Made by a program: the position numbers and the translations under genes. 64,000 nt of DNA from positions 1,550,001 through 1,614,000 of the forward strand of contig JAMYGW020000007.1 of assembly GCA_025617375.2 (NCBI GenBank). Reading direction: 5' to 3'. Shown here one piece after another: positions 47,722 to 58,785 of this stretch (within the stretch, counting starts at the first letter, position 1; the number at the start of each line of letters is the position of its first letter). This stretch comes from Acarospora socialis. Taxonomy: Eukaryota; Ascomycota; Lecanoromycetes; Acarosporales; Acarosporaceae. The notes beneath the pieces are model-generated. The model saw only the letters and a list, made by a program, of their open reading frames with translations, searched no databases and had not been told where the DNA came from.

Positions 47722-49571
47722 TTAATTTTGTATGTACTTCTTCAGACTCCTCAACCGCTCTTTCGCCGTTTCCAAGACATCGTCGTTCTTGCAGAACGCG
47801 AACCGTAAATAGTCCTCGGCAAGATGCGCGTTCTCAGGCGTGTAGAACTCTGTCGGTGGTATGGCCGCAACGCCCACTTCCATGATCAAGAACCAGCTCA
47901 GTTTGAAGTCCCGTGGACGATTGGCCACGTGGGGAGGGAATTCGTAGTCGGCTGGAAGTTTGACTTTGGCCATGTTGACGAGGACGAAGTAGCCACCTTC
48001 GGGGTCCGAGTACTGTGAGTTTCATCAGCAGGTGTACATTTCGAGTAAGTTATGGGCCTGCTGACTGGGAGACCGAGTTCATCCCATATCTCGTTGAACT
48101 TATGCATCTTGCCTGCCATCTCCTTTTTGCTTTGCTCCCAGAACCCGACTTTGTCGGCCTGTTCGAAACCCACAGCCGCGGCTTCCTGCAGTGGGCTCAC
48201 ACTGCTGTAACATATGCGTGTGTGTGCGGAAGATACAGGGGTGATCAGATGCGGCTCTCCAATAAGCCAGCCTACGCGCCAGCCTGTAGCGTAGAAATTC
48301 TTGCCAGCAGAGCCGACTGTGAGAGTAAGCTTGGAAAGTTCCGGCGAAAGGGTGGCGATGCGTGTGAAAGGTACATAGTAGAGGCGATCATAGACCTAGG
48401 GTATCAGGTGTGAGCGAGCAATCACACACATTGGAGAGATAGGCAAGAGGAAGCATACTTCGTCGGACAGGATGATGATGTTGTGCTTCACGCAGAGATC
48501 GCCAATTGCCTGTAACTCCTCGCGAGAGAAGACCTTGCCAACAGGGTTATGCCTGCACCGAAGGTTAGTAGGGTCATGGCGCAATTGTGTGGCATACGAG
48601 CTCACGGCGTGTTGAGTATCTGCATCGGAACGTCAGCATAGGAGTTCTCTCAAGGTCGTCTTCTGACTGTGACTTACGATCATTCGGGTTTTAGGGCTAA
48701 TGGTTCGCTCCAGTTCCTCCATATCCACGGTCCAATCCGCAGCCGATGTAATCTTGGTACCTCCATCCTTGGGCGGATGTAAAGGTACATATCGTACTAC
48801 ACCGCCAGGCATTTCAATGTTACTGATGTACCTAGAAGGAACTTCTTAGCTATTCCAGTGCTTCTACCTTGAACGCAACTTACTGGTCGAAGAACGGTTC
48901 AAAAACTATAACCTCGTCCCCATTCTCAACAAAGCCCATCAATGCACTGAGTATGCCTTCGTTTGCGCCTGTGGTTATGGTGACTTCTGTGTCTGGATCC
49001 AACTTTCGTCCGAAAAACGGCGAGTATGCATCCGCTAGTGCTTTCTTGAGCCGTGGTCGCCCCTGGGTCTTTATCAGCGCACAAAGGCCTCTGTTCGCGT
49101 CTCCTGCATACTGACCTTGGTAGGTGAGTACTGATTGCATTCGACCTTGTCCAGTGCTTCTTTGGCGGCATCCGTGACGAATTTGGGTGGGTTGTAGCCA
49201 CTGTGCGCCCTTAACTATCAACATAAACTCGTGACACAACATCAGTATCCTTCCTACTCACTAGAAGCCCTGACCCATATTTATGATCGGTTGAAAGGGT
49301 GAAGCCGACGCTGCTTCATTAACAATTGTCCTTCAATAAATTTAGTATGATGTGAGATTGCCCGAATGCCTGAACTGAAGACTAACCAGACATCGGCTTT
49401 CATATTCGTTACCCTCTTCGCGGGTCTGAACGGATCACTTCTGGCGGAAGAGTTCGACATTGCTCTATGTTGGCAAAGTGGAGACCCGAGGGTAGCAGAT
49501 GCCCAGTGATGACTCTGAATTGGTCTCTGTCGCCCTGCCTGTGCCAGGTGAGATAGCCGGAGAAGCTTCAT
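47722..49571 (-). CDS. BNA3: Kynurenine aminotransferase-like PLP enzyme (class I/II)
   Basis: Nine exons, complement(47722..48012, 48066..48395, 48459..48552, 48606..48619, 48678..48831, 48884..49062, 49116..49200, 49262..49330, 49387..49571), give 466 residues. Fold-type I aminotransferases of this group turn kynurenine plus a 2-oxo acid into kynurenic acid; some also work on sulfur-amino-acid conjugates. INMGQGFYGYNPPKFVTDAA, EVTITTGANEGILSALMGF, ILNTPHNPVGKVFSREEL and IILSDEVYDRLYY are present. The PLP lysine is in VGSAGKNFYATGWRVGW, near residue 292, and SPLQEAAAVGFEQAD follows. The first ~40 residues could target mitochondria; a second start at MSNSSARSDPFRPAKRV would give a cytosolic form. 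Exon 6 is only 14 bases (ILNTP). Exact substrate is inferred from the family. Confidence 0.9.
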
Positions 49572-50357
49572 ATACTCGTCATGGGTAACAATTGCTTAGT
49601 TCCGGCGTCAACCGGTCAATAGTAAAGGTAGTCATGGAAATTCAATCGTGCTATAATAGACTATCTTCCAAATCAATGACGAAGTTGCCGACTTCGGAGG
49701 AACAAAGTCGCGTTCTCCGCGAGACTAGAAACACATAATGTCGGTGCGCCCAGATTCCCCGTTCCGGATCGTGCACCCGTTGGAGTTTAGCGTCCCCTTG
49801 CCACCCTCACCCTGCAAATCTTCAAACATCTTTCTGCTGTCACTTCCTTCATTTCTGACTTCTTTTTCATGGACACCATAATATTCTGCTTTCTCTGATG
49901 TTGCAGAAATCTTTTTGTTTGCTTTTGCTTTCTTATGAGTTTCATACGTATTACTGCATATCAGAGTCATCAGCACTGCATCTTGAGTTCTGACTTCAAC
50001 TCAGTTCTAATGATCATAAATCATTGCTGCAAACATCAGAGCAACATGGTTTCTGATCTTTTTGCATTACTCTTGTGAATCACTCTTTGTTTCTCATCTC
50101 ATCTTCTTCTACGAGTATATACTATGGTAAAATGTTAATGTAAAACATGTGCAAGGGTCATGGCACCTCCATGTGCTTCTGTACAGACTTCAGGCCTGAG
50201 GGCATCTTTATGTTACCTACGTGTTATGTGGTGACTGCAGGGTATGAGATTTTATTGCACGCAAAACAAGATGTTATTACTCTCAATGACCGCAAACATA
50301 CCAGTTTCCATAGCTAGCATTTCAGAAATCAGCCTGCAGGAAAGACAGAACATGTCC
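49572..50357. other. AT-rich intergenic region
   Basis: In these 786 bases, the part from ~49840 to 50250 is visibly richer in A/T than its surroundings. A Lys/Glu-rich minus frame of 83 codons (49725-49976) is noted in findings. It contains the promoter of the aminotransferase gene and the 3' side of the first clustered P450. Confidence 0.4.
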
Positions 50358-51975
50358 TTAAGCTCTCATGAGCTGCACATTAAGAGGAACTCGCTCCCAG
50401 GTGCTATATATCTTCTGCAATTCCCAAACGAGAGGTTCCTCTCCAATCTCAGGCGTAACATCAAAAGTCCAGAGCAAGGAAGCCAGAAGGAGGCGCATCT
50501 CGGCCCAGGCCAGATTGACGCCAGCGCAATTCCGGGGACCAAGAGAGAACGCCTGCATGGCGTCTTTGTGGTCTCCGACAAAGGTTTCGGAGTCGATTAG
50601 AGGATCGGTCCTGGATCCCTTGTATAAAGGCGAGGTAGGCTGAAGCCAACGCTCGGGCAAGAATTCGCGTGGATATGTGAAGTTGTGGGAATAGCGATGG
50701 GCGGCGTAGAAGCAGACTCCCACAGTCATCTTGGTATGTGAGCTTGTGCTTGAGCAATCGCAAGGGGCGAATTTACTTACTCCGCTTGGAATATACTCGC
50801 CACAGATTGTTCCGCCGCCACTAGGGACCAACCGAGTTAAGCTGCCAGCAATAGGTGGTGCAAGGCGGAGACTTTCTTGTAGAACAGCATTCAGGTAAGG
50901 AAGCCGTGCGCAGCTTCGGAAGGTCATATCCGACATGCTCTCGAAGGCCTCCTGCAATTCACACCGGAGCTTCCTGAGTTGCTCCGGGTTGCGTACAAGG
51001 AACGAGACCGCTGCAGAGAGCAGTGATGCAGTAGTTTCCGCGCCGGCAAACATTAGGAGGAAGCCGTTGGCCTCGATCTCCGGACCGCTCAACCCTTTTC
51101 CATCCTCGTTTGGTATTATGAATGTCATAAGGTCCTTGCGGTCCGGGATCATCCCCATGCGCTGGTGTACCTTCTCAATGCATAGCTGCCATAATCTTCG
51201 GCTCTTCTCCATTATGTCTCTCGGGAGTATGAAATATAGTAACGGGGTGAGGAACTTGTAGGAGCTAAGGCTCACTTCCATCACACCAGCCTTGGGCAAC
51301 ATGAACAAGAGACCAACCAAATCGCGCGATTGTTGTGATCCCAGGCAGTCAAAAGATTGGCCCAGCCCTAGATCGCCGATGATATCGAAGACTACGTAAC
51401 TAAAATACTGCTGGATATCCACAGTAGCTACGCCCGTATCTTGAACCAGGCCCGTGAGCTTCTTCAAAAGTAAGTCAACGTGACCTTTAACCAGTGGCTC
51501 CTGCTCAGACACGGCCTTGTCAGAGAAAGCGCGACTCAAGGACTGTCGAATCCTCGGGTGCTCATCGTCAGGGGCAGTCGAGAGGTAATGTGCACCGTTG
51601 GGGGCTCTCCTATAGAAATTTGGATTCTTAGGAAAGGGATAACGCCCGTCTCGACGGCCATAGATATCCCGGATCGCCTGAGCCTCAACGAAGGAGAGCT
51701 CATCTGGTGATACGCGGACAATAGGGCCGTACCGCTCGTGGATCAGAAGTAGATCGCGATGGATCCTGCCTGCTTGTGTAGATAGAATCGACGGAATGTG
51801 GGTGATTCTCCACAAGAACGGACCAGGATAACGGGATAGTGGGTGAAAAAGCCAGTTATAGATGACATTGCCGACAACATACTATACAGTTAATGTCAGC
51901 ACCAAGTCTACGTGAAGCAACACGAAATAGACGTACAATAAGAAGTGCCCCTATGGCTGCAATGAGAGTATACAT
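50358..51975 (-). CDS. Cytochrome P450, CYP65/isotrichodermin-hydroxylase-like
   Basis: Three exons, complement(50358..50729, 50781..51881, 51937..51975), give 503 residues. Exon 1 supplies the membrane anchor MYTLIAAIGALLI, which joins YVVGNVIYNWLFHPLSRYPG, ending in the proline hinge (RYPGPFLWR). All P450 signatures are intact: I-helix FAGAETTASLL near residue 292, ExxR in ESLRLAPP, PERW, and the heme loop FSLGPRNCAG with the Cys near 445. The second intron is 51 bases and would read through, adding 17 residues, so the splice call rests on GTAAGT...CCAAG and on family sequence (IPSG joined to MTVGVCFYAAHRYSHN). Similar fungal P450s hydroxylate trichothecenes and other small molecules. It is the first gene of the P450/ERG6-like segment. 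Confidence 0.87.
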
Positions 51976-52723
51976 GTCAGCTTGGCTTGGACATGAACTT
52001 CGCCAAGGTGTGGTCTATACAGAATCCAGCTGTGGTTGTCTTGTCGGTTCAAATCATGCCCTGCTAGTTCGAAATCTTTGCTTTACAATCCAGCGGGAGG
52101 ATCGTTCAAATGAGCTGAATAGACTCAGGCGGAGGAGAGTAGGTTCGCCCTAACAAGCATGTCAGGAGACTCAGTACTGTTCAACACATGTGCATGAAGC
52201 CAGCAGGGCCCTGGGTGCTTACCATCACAGAATGAGATAAGCACTAATAATACCTAAACGTTTCACATCCTGCACCCGAGCTCGGCACCGCTCACTGAGT
52301 TGGTTAAGGTTCAGGCAGGTGCTGTTGTCGCTTTTAGTGCTGCTGACGGATAGATCACCGCCTCACCACATCCCGTGGGCCGTGGTTAGGGTCCAATGCT
52401 ACATATGTACCCTGAGAAAAGTTCTTACTAAGTTGATAATCCACCACGCCAAGTCATGGTCAGATCATAGGTTGCCTCGTAGGCAGATGTTTCCTATGTT
52501 TTGACCTTTTTGACTTAAAACTACCTAGAGAATGTTCTGACTTCTGCGAATGATTCATACACATGGCCTTCACCCTCCTGTTCTCAATTGGACTGTTGTC
52601 TACACTGTAAACAGTGTGATATTAGTATTATCCATTTGAAGATGGGGACAGGCACTCGGGTAACCCCACCATGAGTTCAAGTCCACAAGTCACAAGTCTA
52701 TTGCCACATCACCTCTCCCCTTT
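51976..52723. other. Intergenic region
   Basis: These 748 bases hold the P450 promoter (left) and the 3' flank of the ERG6-like gene. No distinct feature. Confidence 0.4.
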
Positions 52724-53988
52724 TCATGCCTCTGGCTTTTTCGCGATCATGAAGTACATAGGGGTGAACAAGCCCTCCTTACCACCGGCAACAAGATTGT
52801 CTGCACCAAGCAAAAGTTCATTTGCTGTCTCTGCCGTCCCCGAAGGTGCCATTCTAACTGTCTCTAACACCTTCAACAGTGTACTCATAGCTGTCCTCCC
52901 CACTCTAGTCAACCTCAATACACTTAAGAGATCCCACAAACTCCGAATATGTCGGAACTCCCCTGCCAGCGGAGAATACCAAGGTACCTCATCCGGGCGC
53001 TCTGCCAGGTCCTCAGCATGCTTCACTGTGAGGCCTGCAGCTTTGATAGCTTCCACTGCATGTGTGCGAGTGGTCATATTAGCGATACCGTCGCCACGTT
53101 CGATACCCAGACGAATGGCACGGTGGGCGGGGTTGCTGTCGTTGTATTTGTCTGTCATGACCCATTCGTAGACGCCGAAGGTGCCGCCGGGCTTGAGGAC
53201 GCGGTAGATTTGCTCGTAAACGCCTTGGAGAGAAGGGGCATGCACGGTGGCCTCCATGGCGTACACGGCATCGAAAGAGTTTTCTGGAAAGTCCATATGC
53301 TGTCGGTAGGTGTTGTCAACTCTCAACTCCGCGATACATTTTAAAGAACCAGTAAAATGAAACGCATCAATCCCACTCACCATGAAGTCGCCTTTAACGA
53401 AAGAGACCTTGTCTGCAAGACCCTCCTTTCTCACATATTGTGTCGCCCGCTCGATCTGATAGCTGTTGTTGTTCAGGCCCACGACATTGCAGCCTGTGAA
53501 CGTGGCAATCTCTCTTGCGGGACGTCCCACGCCACAGCCAACATCGAGCACAGTCATACCCTCCCGCAGGTTGATCATGTGCGCCATGTAGTGCTCATGC
53601 CGGGCAAGAGCTTGCAGCAGAGGTTCGCCGACGGCGAAGCGGCAAAAGTGAAAGGATTGGGACCACCCTTCTTCGTAGAGGTCGGTCGCGAGATCGTAGT
53701 AGCTTTTGGAGTCGATGAGCGGGCAATCCCACCCTCGTAGATGTTAATTTGATGGACTTACTTGTTCACCAAAGACATGTACTGCGCCTTTCTGCCATCG
53801 CGTGCTTCTTCAGTGTTGTCGGTTCCCCAGTGCTTCATGTACTCGTCAGTGATCATTCGGTGAGATTGGCCGTCTTTCGCTAGCATTGACATGAAGGCAT
53901 TGCGCTGCTCGGCTGATTTGCCGTGCATGACTTTGACGAAGGCAGCATCACGATCCATGTCCTCTTGAGGGGATACTGCGGGGGACAT
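52724..53988 (-). CDS. ERG6: Sterol 24-C-methyltransferase (Erg6) family enzyme
   Basis: Three exons, complement(52724..53299, 53381..53702, 53762..53988), give 374 residues, the Erg6 length. Erg6 moves a methyl group from SAM to C-24 of the sterol side chain (zymosterol or lanosterol type). Family blocks are complete: YYDLATDLYEEGWSQSFHFC, the SAM site VLDVGCGVGRPAREI near residue 125, GLNNNSYQIERATQYV, KGDFM joined to HMDFPENSFDAVYAMEATVH, YRVLKPGGTFGVYEWVMTD and LGIERGDGIANM. The glycine after GCGVG that is common in Erg6 is Arg here (GVGRPAR). The second intron (53300..53380, 81 bases) is a multiple of three and free of stops, so retention would keep frame. Being between P450s, it may be a pathway paralogue rather than the housekeeping ERG6; the window alone cannot decide. 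Confidence 0.88.
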
Positions 53989-54632
53989 GGTGGTAGAGTA
54001 TATTAATTGACAAATTACAATTTGTCAATCCTAACCCTGATATCCAGTGGTAAATATGGTTCTGGTTGAAGGAAGCGAACGAAGCTATAGAGACAGGCTG
54101 ATGGACAATGTAGAGGTGAAGGAAGATGGAGCTTGGGGTCAATGAGGCATGTAGTACGCAACAATATTCGTTCTGTTGCAGGAGAGAGTTGAGTTGGCGG
54201 TTGGACAGTTTGTGTTTTGTACAGGGTCATGACACTGCGGGTTGAAAAGTGCGGATGGAGATCCACTAACTTCAAGGATGACACAGACAGAATTTGTATG
54301 GAAATATCAGAATTCAAGGATTATTTAGTCATTTTAGCATATGCAATTTTCAACCCGCAGTGTCATGACCCTGTAGATGTGTGTTTAAGGGGGCTGACAG
54401 GAGAAGGGAGCCCACATCAGGCACCTCAAGGTTTAAGTTTAAGTACAGGTACGGGTACTTTACCGCAAGGTACTTGTACGGCAGAGAGTTACCAAGATCG
54501 ACAGGGCGTGTAAAATTACTCCACCTGAACAATACCAAATCAAGGTGAGTAGCACGAGTCGCTTCTACCAATATCTGATTGATTGATATAAACCTATCCA
54601 GAAGGATTGATTCACACCGAACCTACTTGCAT
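53989..54632. other. Intergenic region holding a MITE
   Basis: These 644 bases lie between the ERG6-like start and the stop of the next P450. They hold the inverted-repeat element at 54220-54375, listed separately. The remainder is the ERG6-like promoter and the P450 3' flank. Confidence 0.5.
54220..54375. mobile_element. MITE-like element with perfect inverted repeats and TA flanks
   Basis: Bases 54220-54248 and 54347-54375 are perfect 29-base inverted repeats (starting TACAGGGTCATGACAC) around a 98-base non-coding centre. If the outermost TA on each side is a target-site duplication, the element is 54222-54373 with 27-base terminal repeats beginning CAGGG. That is the layout of non-autonomous Tc1/mariner/pogo-type elements. 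No transposase frame is present. It lies ~230 bases upstream of the ERG6-like start codon. Perfect repeats suggest a young insertion or selection for the hairpin. Confidence 0.7.
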
Positions 54633-56294
54633 CTAGCCCGTTATAAGGCCAAATTTCCCCTTCCCCTCCGTCACTCTAAATGCCCACTGCAACCCCTCGA
54701 ACTCCGTCCTAGTCGAGATTCTCACGTTGAACTCCTCAACGGGCGGTGTAATCGACGCTGCCAACGCCCTCGGGTTCAGTCTCGGGCGATCCCAGCGTCC
54801 ATCCACGGGCGTAATGTCAAACCTTAACAGAAGCATAGCAACCAAAGCCAGGATTTCCCCGGTAGCGAAATGTCTTCCCGGGCAAATATTAGGAGAGGCA
54901 CCGAAAGACATGAAGCCTGTTACCCGTTTCTGCTCCTTTTGGCCGCCATCGTTAGCAGTGAATCGCGAAGGGTTGAACTCATCGGGGTTTGCCCCCCAGG
55001 TGGAGCTTTCCCGGTTAATGGAATTTGCGGGCATCTGCAGCACCGAGCCTGCCTTGAGAAGATATTGGTCGTTTGGCAATATATCTTTGTACACAACACG
55101 AGTTGGCGCGCCGTTTGATCTTAGGCGGAGAACCTCTTGAAAGGTCGAAACGAGGAGCAGACATTGGTCTCGTATGTCGGCTAAGTCGATGGTATGTGTA
55201 GGTTTCGTGTCGTTGTTGGAGATGTCCACGTGCATTGCATGCTTCAAAACTTCTTGTCGAAGCTCGGTGAGCAATTTCGGACGGGAATAGATTTCGAAGA
55301 TGGTCCAGAAAGTTGATGGAACAGTGTTTGAAAGGATGCCAATCCCGGCGGCGGCTTCGAGTCGGGCGATGTTTTCAGTGGTGGCACCTGCGTCATGCTG
55401 TGTCTTCCATCTTCCATAAGTCATTTGGGAGGAGCTCTCCTGTCCACCGGCTCCGTAGTACTTCACTAGACTGGCTACCAGCTTCTCTCTGGCTTTGAAC
55501 GCCTTGCGGGCGGTGATGTGCGGCAGAACCCTAAGTAAGAGGATGCTAAGATTTGACTCATACTCCCTGATCCGTAAGCGTGTGGTACAAAGTGACGGTT
55601 GTAATGGTAAACTCACCAAAGAGCCTGTTCAATCTCGGTCGATTTGTAGGGATTGAGCGGGCCATAGACCGCATCAGTACTGGCGACGGTCATCACATGC
55701 CTGCACCAAGTATGGAGGTCCACAGTAAATGTTTGGTATGGCTCGAGTTCATCTAGGGAGACTTGAAGATTCTTGATCATGGTCCTATTCATAGTGTCCA
55801 AACCAGGTCCCAGCAAGGCTGGATGCATGGAATGCAGAACCTTATTGTTGATTCCACCGCCGCCACTCTCGGTCTCTTGAAGCAACTTCAGTCCCTCACC
55901 ATGAATGCCAGCCATGCGGTTCGCAGCACCCGTTAGAAACGGGTCAAAGGAGATGATCTTGTGATTCCGCTGGACAGCAGACACTAGATTTGCGGAGTTA
56001 ATGACATATGTTTTGGTGTATAGCATGTCCATGGTAAACGCTGGCAATGGATGCTTCACACTGCCAACAGGTAATTAATTACAAAACTCGATCAACTTCC
56101 GTGCCGATAACGTACCTAGTCCTCGCATAGTAAGGAACGCCATAGCGGAGTAGCCCTAGTATATGACCAATGAAGGGGACCTTTGAGCGGATGAGTGGAG
56201 GTTCTCGAGGGCCAACGGTCCGGGTGAGATAGCCCAGGGAGAAGTAAAATATCAAACTAAGGGCGAGAATGAGCAGCAGGCCGGTGAGGTCCAT
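54633..56294 (-). CDS. Cytochrome P450, CYP7/prostacyclin-synthase-like type
   Basis: Three exons, complement(54633..55566, 55617..56060, 56116..56294), give 518 residues. The N-terminal helix DLTGLLLILALSLIFYFSLG anchors it, followed by PREPPLIRSKVPFIGHILGL. The overall pattern (FHARTY-type start, HPALLGPGLDTMNRTMIKNL, and DLADIRDQCLLLVSTFQEVLRLRSNGAPTR containing ExxR) fits the fungal P450s related to cholesterol 7-alpha-hydroxylase and prostacyclin synthase. The heme loop is SFGASPNICPGRHFA, Cys near 436. In the I helix the usual AGxDT is GILSNTVPSTFW: Asn-Thr with no acidic residue, as in CYP7/CYP8 relatives. The substrate is likely lipid- or steroid-like by family; this is inference. Splice joins give ARTSVKHPLP and ALWEYESNLS. 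Confidence 0.87.
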
Positions 56295-58785
56295 TGCTGT
56301 GCCCTTGGTGTAGAATCGGCATAAACCCCGGTCACAGAAGTGCCTCGGAGTCTATGTATATACAACTAATGTGAGCTGGTCTTGACAGTTGCGTGACAAT
56401 GGACTGATTGGGATGCAAAGTGTATATAGAATTGTCGCTAGCCTTCGCAAAGGGAGAAAGTGTTAGCTTTTATCCCTCGCGGGGGCTGGCTTTCTAAGCA
56501 TACCCAAGGCTCTGTGAGAGGGTTCAGCCCCCACAAACCGGAGTGGACTTAGAATCAGATGCAGATGCGTGGCAAAACACATCACTTGCTGTATGCCGTA
56601 GAGAGGGGTAGGCCGGCAATGGCTAAGGTGATGGGATTATCCAGACCTGCGAAAGCTTTCTGCTCGTGCCGCCAGAGCTATTTGTCTGAGGTTGCACTGA
56701 GTCATCGACTATCACAAAAGGAAACGTTATAGATGCCAGCATCCAACGAATGACAGTCGGAAACTTTGTAACACCGAAGCCGCAAATGATTCAGGCCCTA
56801 CCTACGGTAAGTTGACTGAACGGCTTGAATACCGCTAAAAGAAAGGCTAGTAACGCAAATCAATCAAGGTTCGAACGTTGCTCTCCCGTTGTGTAGTGCT
56901 TAGTGAGATCTTACCATTGATGCCCTGATATCGCAGCCTCACTATGTGGCCTATAGTGTTCCCGCACTAATTGTGTCTCTCGCGGGCTATCATCAGTTCG
57001 TTGGCGGAAGCGTACCTGGTAGGGCTGCCTTGTTTAGCTTAGGGTGCACCTACCTGCTTTAGCTAGGAGAGGCTGACGCTAGTTAAGCAGGCTCGGTCCG
57101 CGGCGACCATACTTTGTAATTACACATTGGGCAAGTTACACTAAAACGATTTTCCACGTGCCGTGAAACAGTAATCGAAACTTTAAAGTAGCCCGTAACC
57201 AAGTGTCGATCCCTGCTATCTCTGCCATCGCGGTGGGGTCTGTATGGGTGGAGCAAAGCCCTGCGCGTGACGGGGCGGTGTGGCCGCCGCGCTGGTCTTT
57301 TGGCTCAAGTGAATTGCTTGCGTCGCTAAGCGCTCGCGTTACACTATCTCATTATTGGATGACATCCGTCTCCAACCGCCAGATGAGGTGACTAGTAAAC
57401 CGAAAATGATCTCATCTAACGCTAGGACCCAGACACCGATTCGAGACTCTTGCCCGTGAGCACCGGTGGCGTTCGCAGTTCCGCCGTCGTGTATGAGTTG
57501 ACGATGCTGTTAAGCCTCCAAAGGAGGAAGGACGAGATATACACGACAATCATTTCGCTACCTGTGACGCTGAAGGATGCTGCAGAGTTGTCAGCTTGTG
57601 TTCTAGAAGGATGAGGCTCAATGCAATATACCCATGGTTGAGAGTGCCGTGAACCTGTAACTGGTGACTAAAACAACAGCTTCCTGGTGCAAAGCAAGTT
57701 CATGCATGGATTGAGGGCGCTTTAAACTTGCTCAATGACTTAGAGGCAGACTTGCACTCTCTTCTGTGCCACCCACCTCGCATTCCTTTTGCATGAGGCA
57801 CGGTCATAACAGTATTACGTTACGGCCGAGGGCCGTCACGGCACAGTTAGATTAATCGGTTGACATCTGATGAGCAGCTTTTGGTGATCAACAGGCTAAC
57901 TCTGGGTGTGCTGCAGGCTGCAGTCACTCTCTAGGGTAAAAGACTCCCATAATACATGAGAACCTCACTGTCACCGAGATCTTACTATCAAAACACTTCA
58001 TAATATATTCTACTACTGATCCTAACAACCTAACCACCATATTGTGTGGCAATCTTAGTGTTTTGTTTATCTGAGTCTTTTCTACGGGCCGTTGACTATG
58101 AGAGTCTTTTATGCAGGCGCATGGATCATGGCAGTCTTTTAACCCACTTTCAATCCGGAGACCCCTTCGAAATCATTTGTCGACCTTCCGTATGCGGTTC
58201 TCTTCCAGGTAGAAGATCCTTTCAGATAACTTTACAACCTTCTATATCAGTCGGACTCCAGGAGCATGATAGTTTGAGATCTGTCTCCGTGTCCAACGAG
58301 CGCGCTAAGCGGAGGAAGCCAACCAACCAAGACCGCTGACATAGGGCGTTTTCTTACCTGCAGATGTGACCTGTACCACTCAGCCTTGTCAGGGGGCGAA
58401 CACTCTGTAATTGGCCATCTGTTAGATCAGAACCCTGGTCAAGGAGCCCTACCGTGGGTCGATGGCGCCTTCTCGAACTCGTCGACGCGACTTATTTCCG
58501 TCCCAACCAAGAGTCATGCCGTATGCACCATCAACCTGTCACGGGAGGATCGGAATGTTTTGCATAGCAGCTCAAGATGCTGCGCCATAAGCTGAACCTG
58601 TGGGATGTCAGACAACTCAATCTTGGAGTGGTTGACCCCAAGATGTGCAATTTCTGGGCTCTCTACTTCGTTTCTCTTTGGGTGCTCGGCCCAAAGCCTC
58701 ACTCTTGGATTTAGGCCTCGTAGGCAGGCCATCTCGTTACTTATCTCATCCTGAACTTCGATCAATTTCATTCTATACACTTTAG
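56295..58785. other. Long divergent intergenic region between two P450 genes
   Basis: These 2.49 kb separate the divergent starts of two P450 genes. They should hold both promoters. Small frames (57203-57391, 58046-58339 on the plus strand) have no family resemblance. Around 58066-58140 the word GAGTCTTTT or GCAGTCTTTT recurs three times at ~35-base spacing. I cannot identify a transposon or a regulator gene here. Confidence 0.4.

Noticed and set aside
50730-50780. 17-residue insert in the first clustered P450
   Set aside because: A stop-free 51-base stretch with GTAAGT and CCAAG ends; splicing restores the conserved IPSG-MTVGVCFYAAHRYSHN segment.
56860-56890. Another GGTTCGAAC word suggesting a tRNA
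   Set aside because: Flanking bases do not form a T stem and no cloverleaf fits.
58046-58339. 97-codon frame between divergent P450s as a possible pathway regulator
   Set aside because: No zinc-cluster, bZIP or other DNA-binding motif, no splice partners, and the translation is not protein-like.
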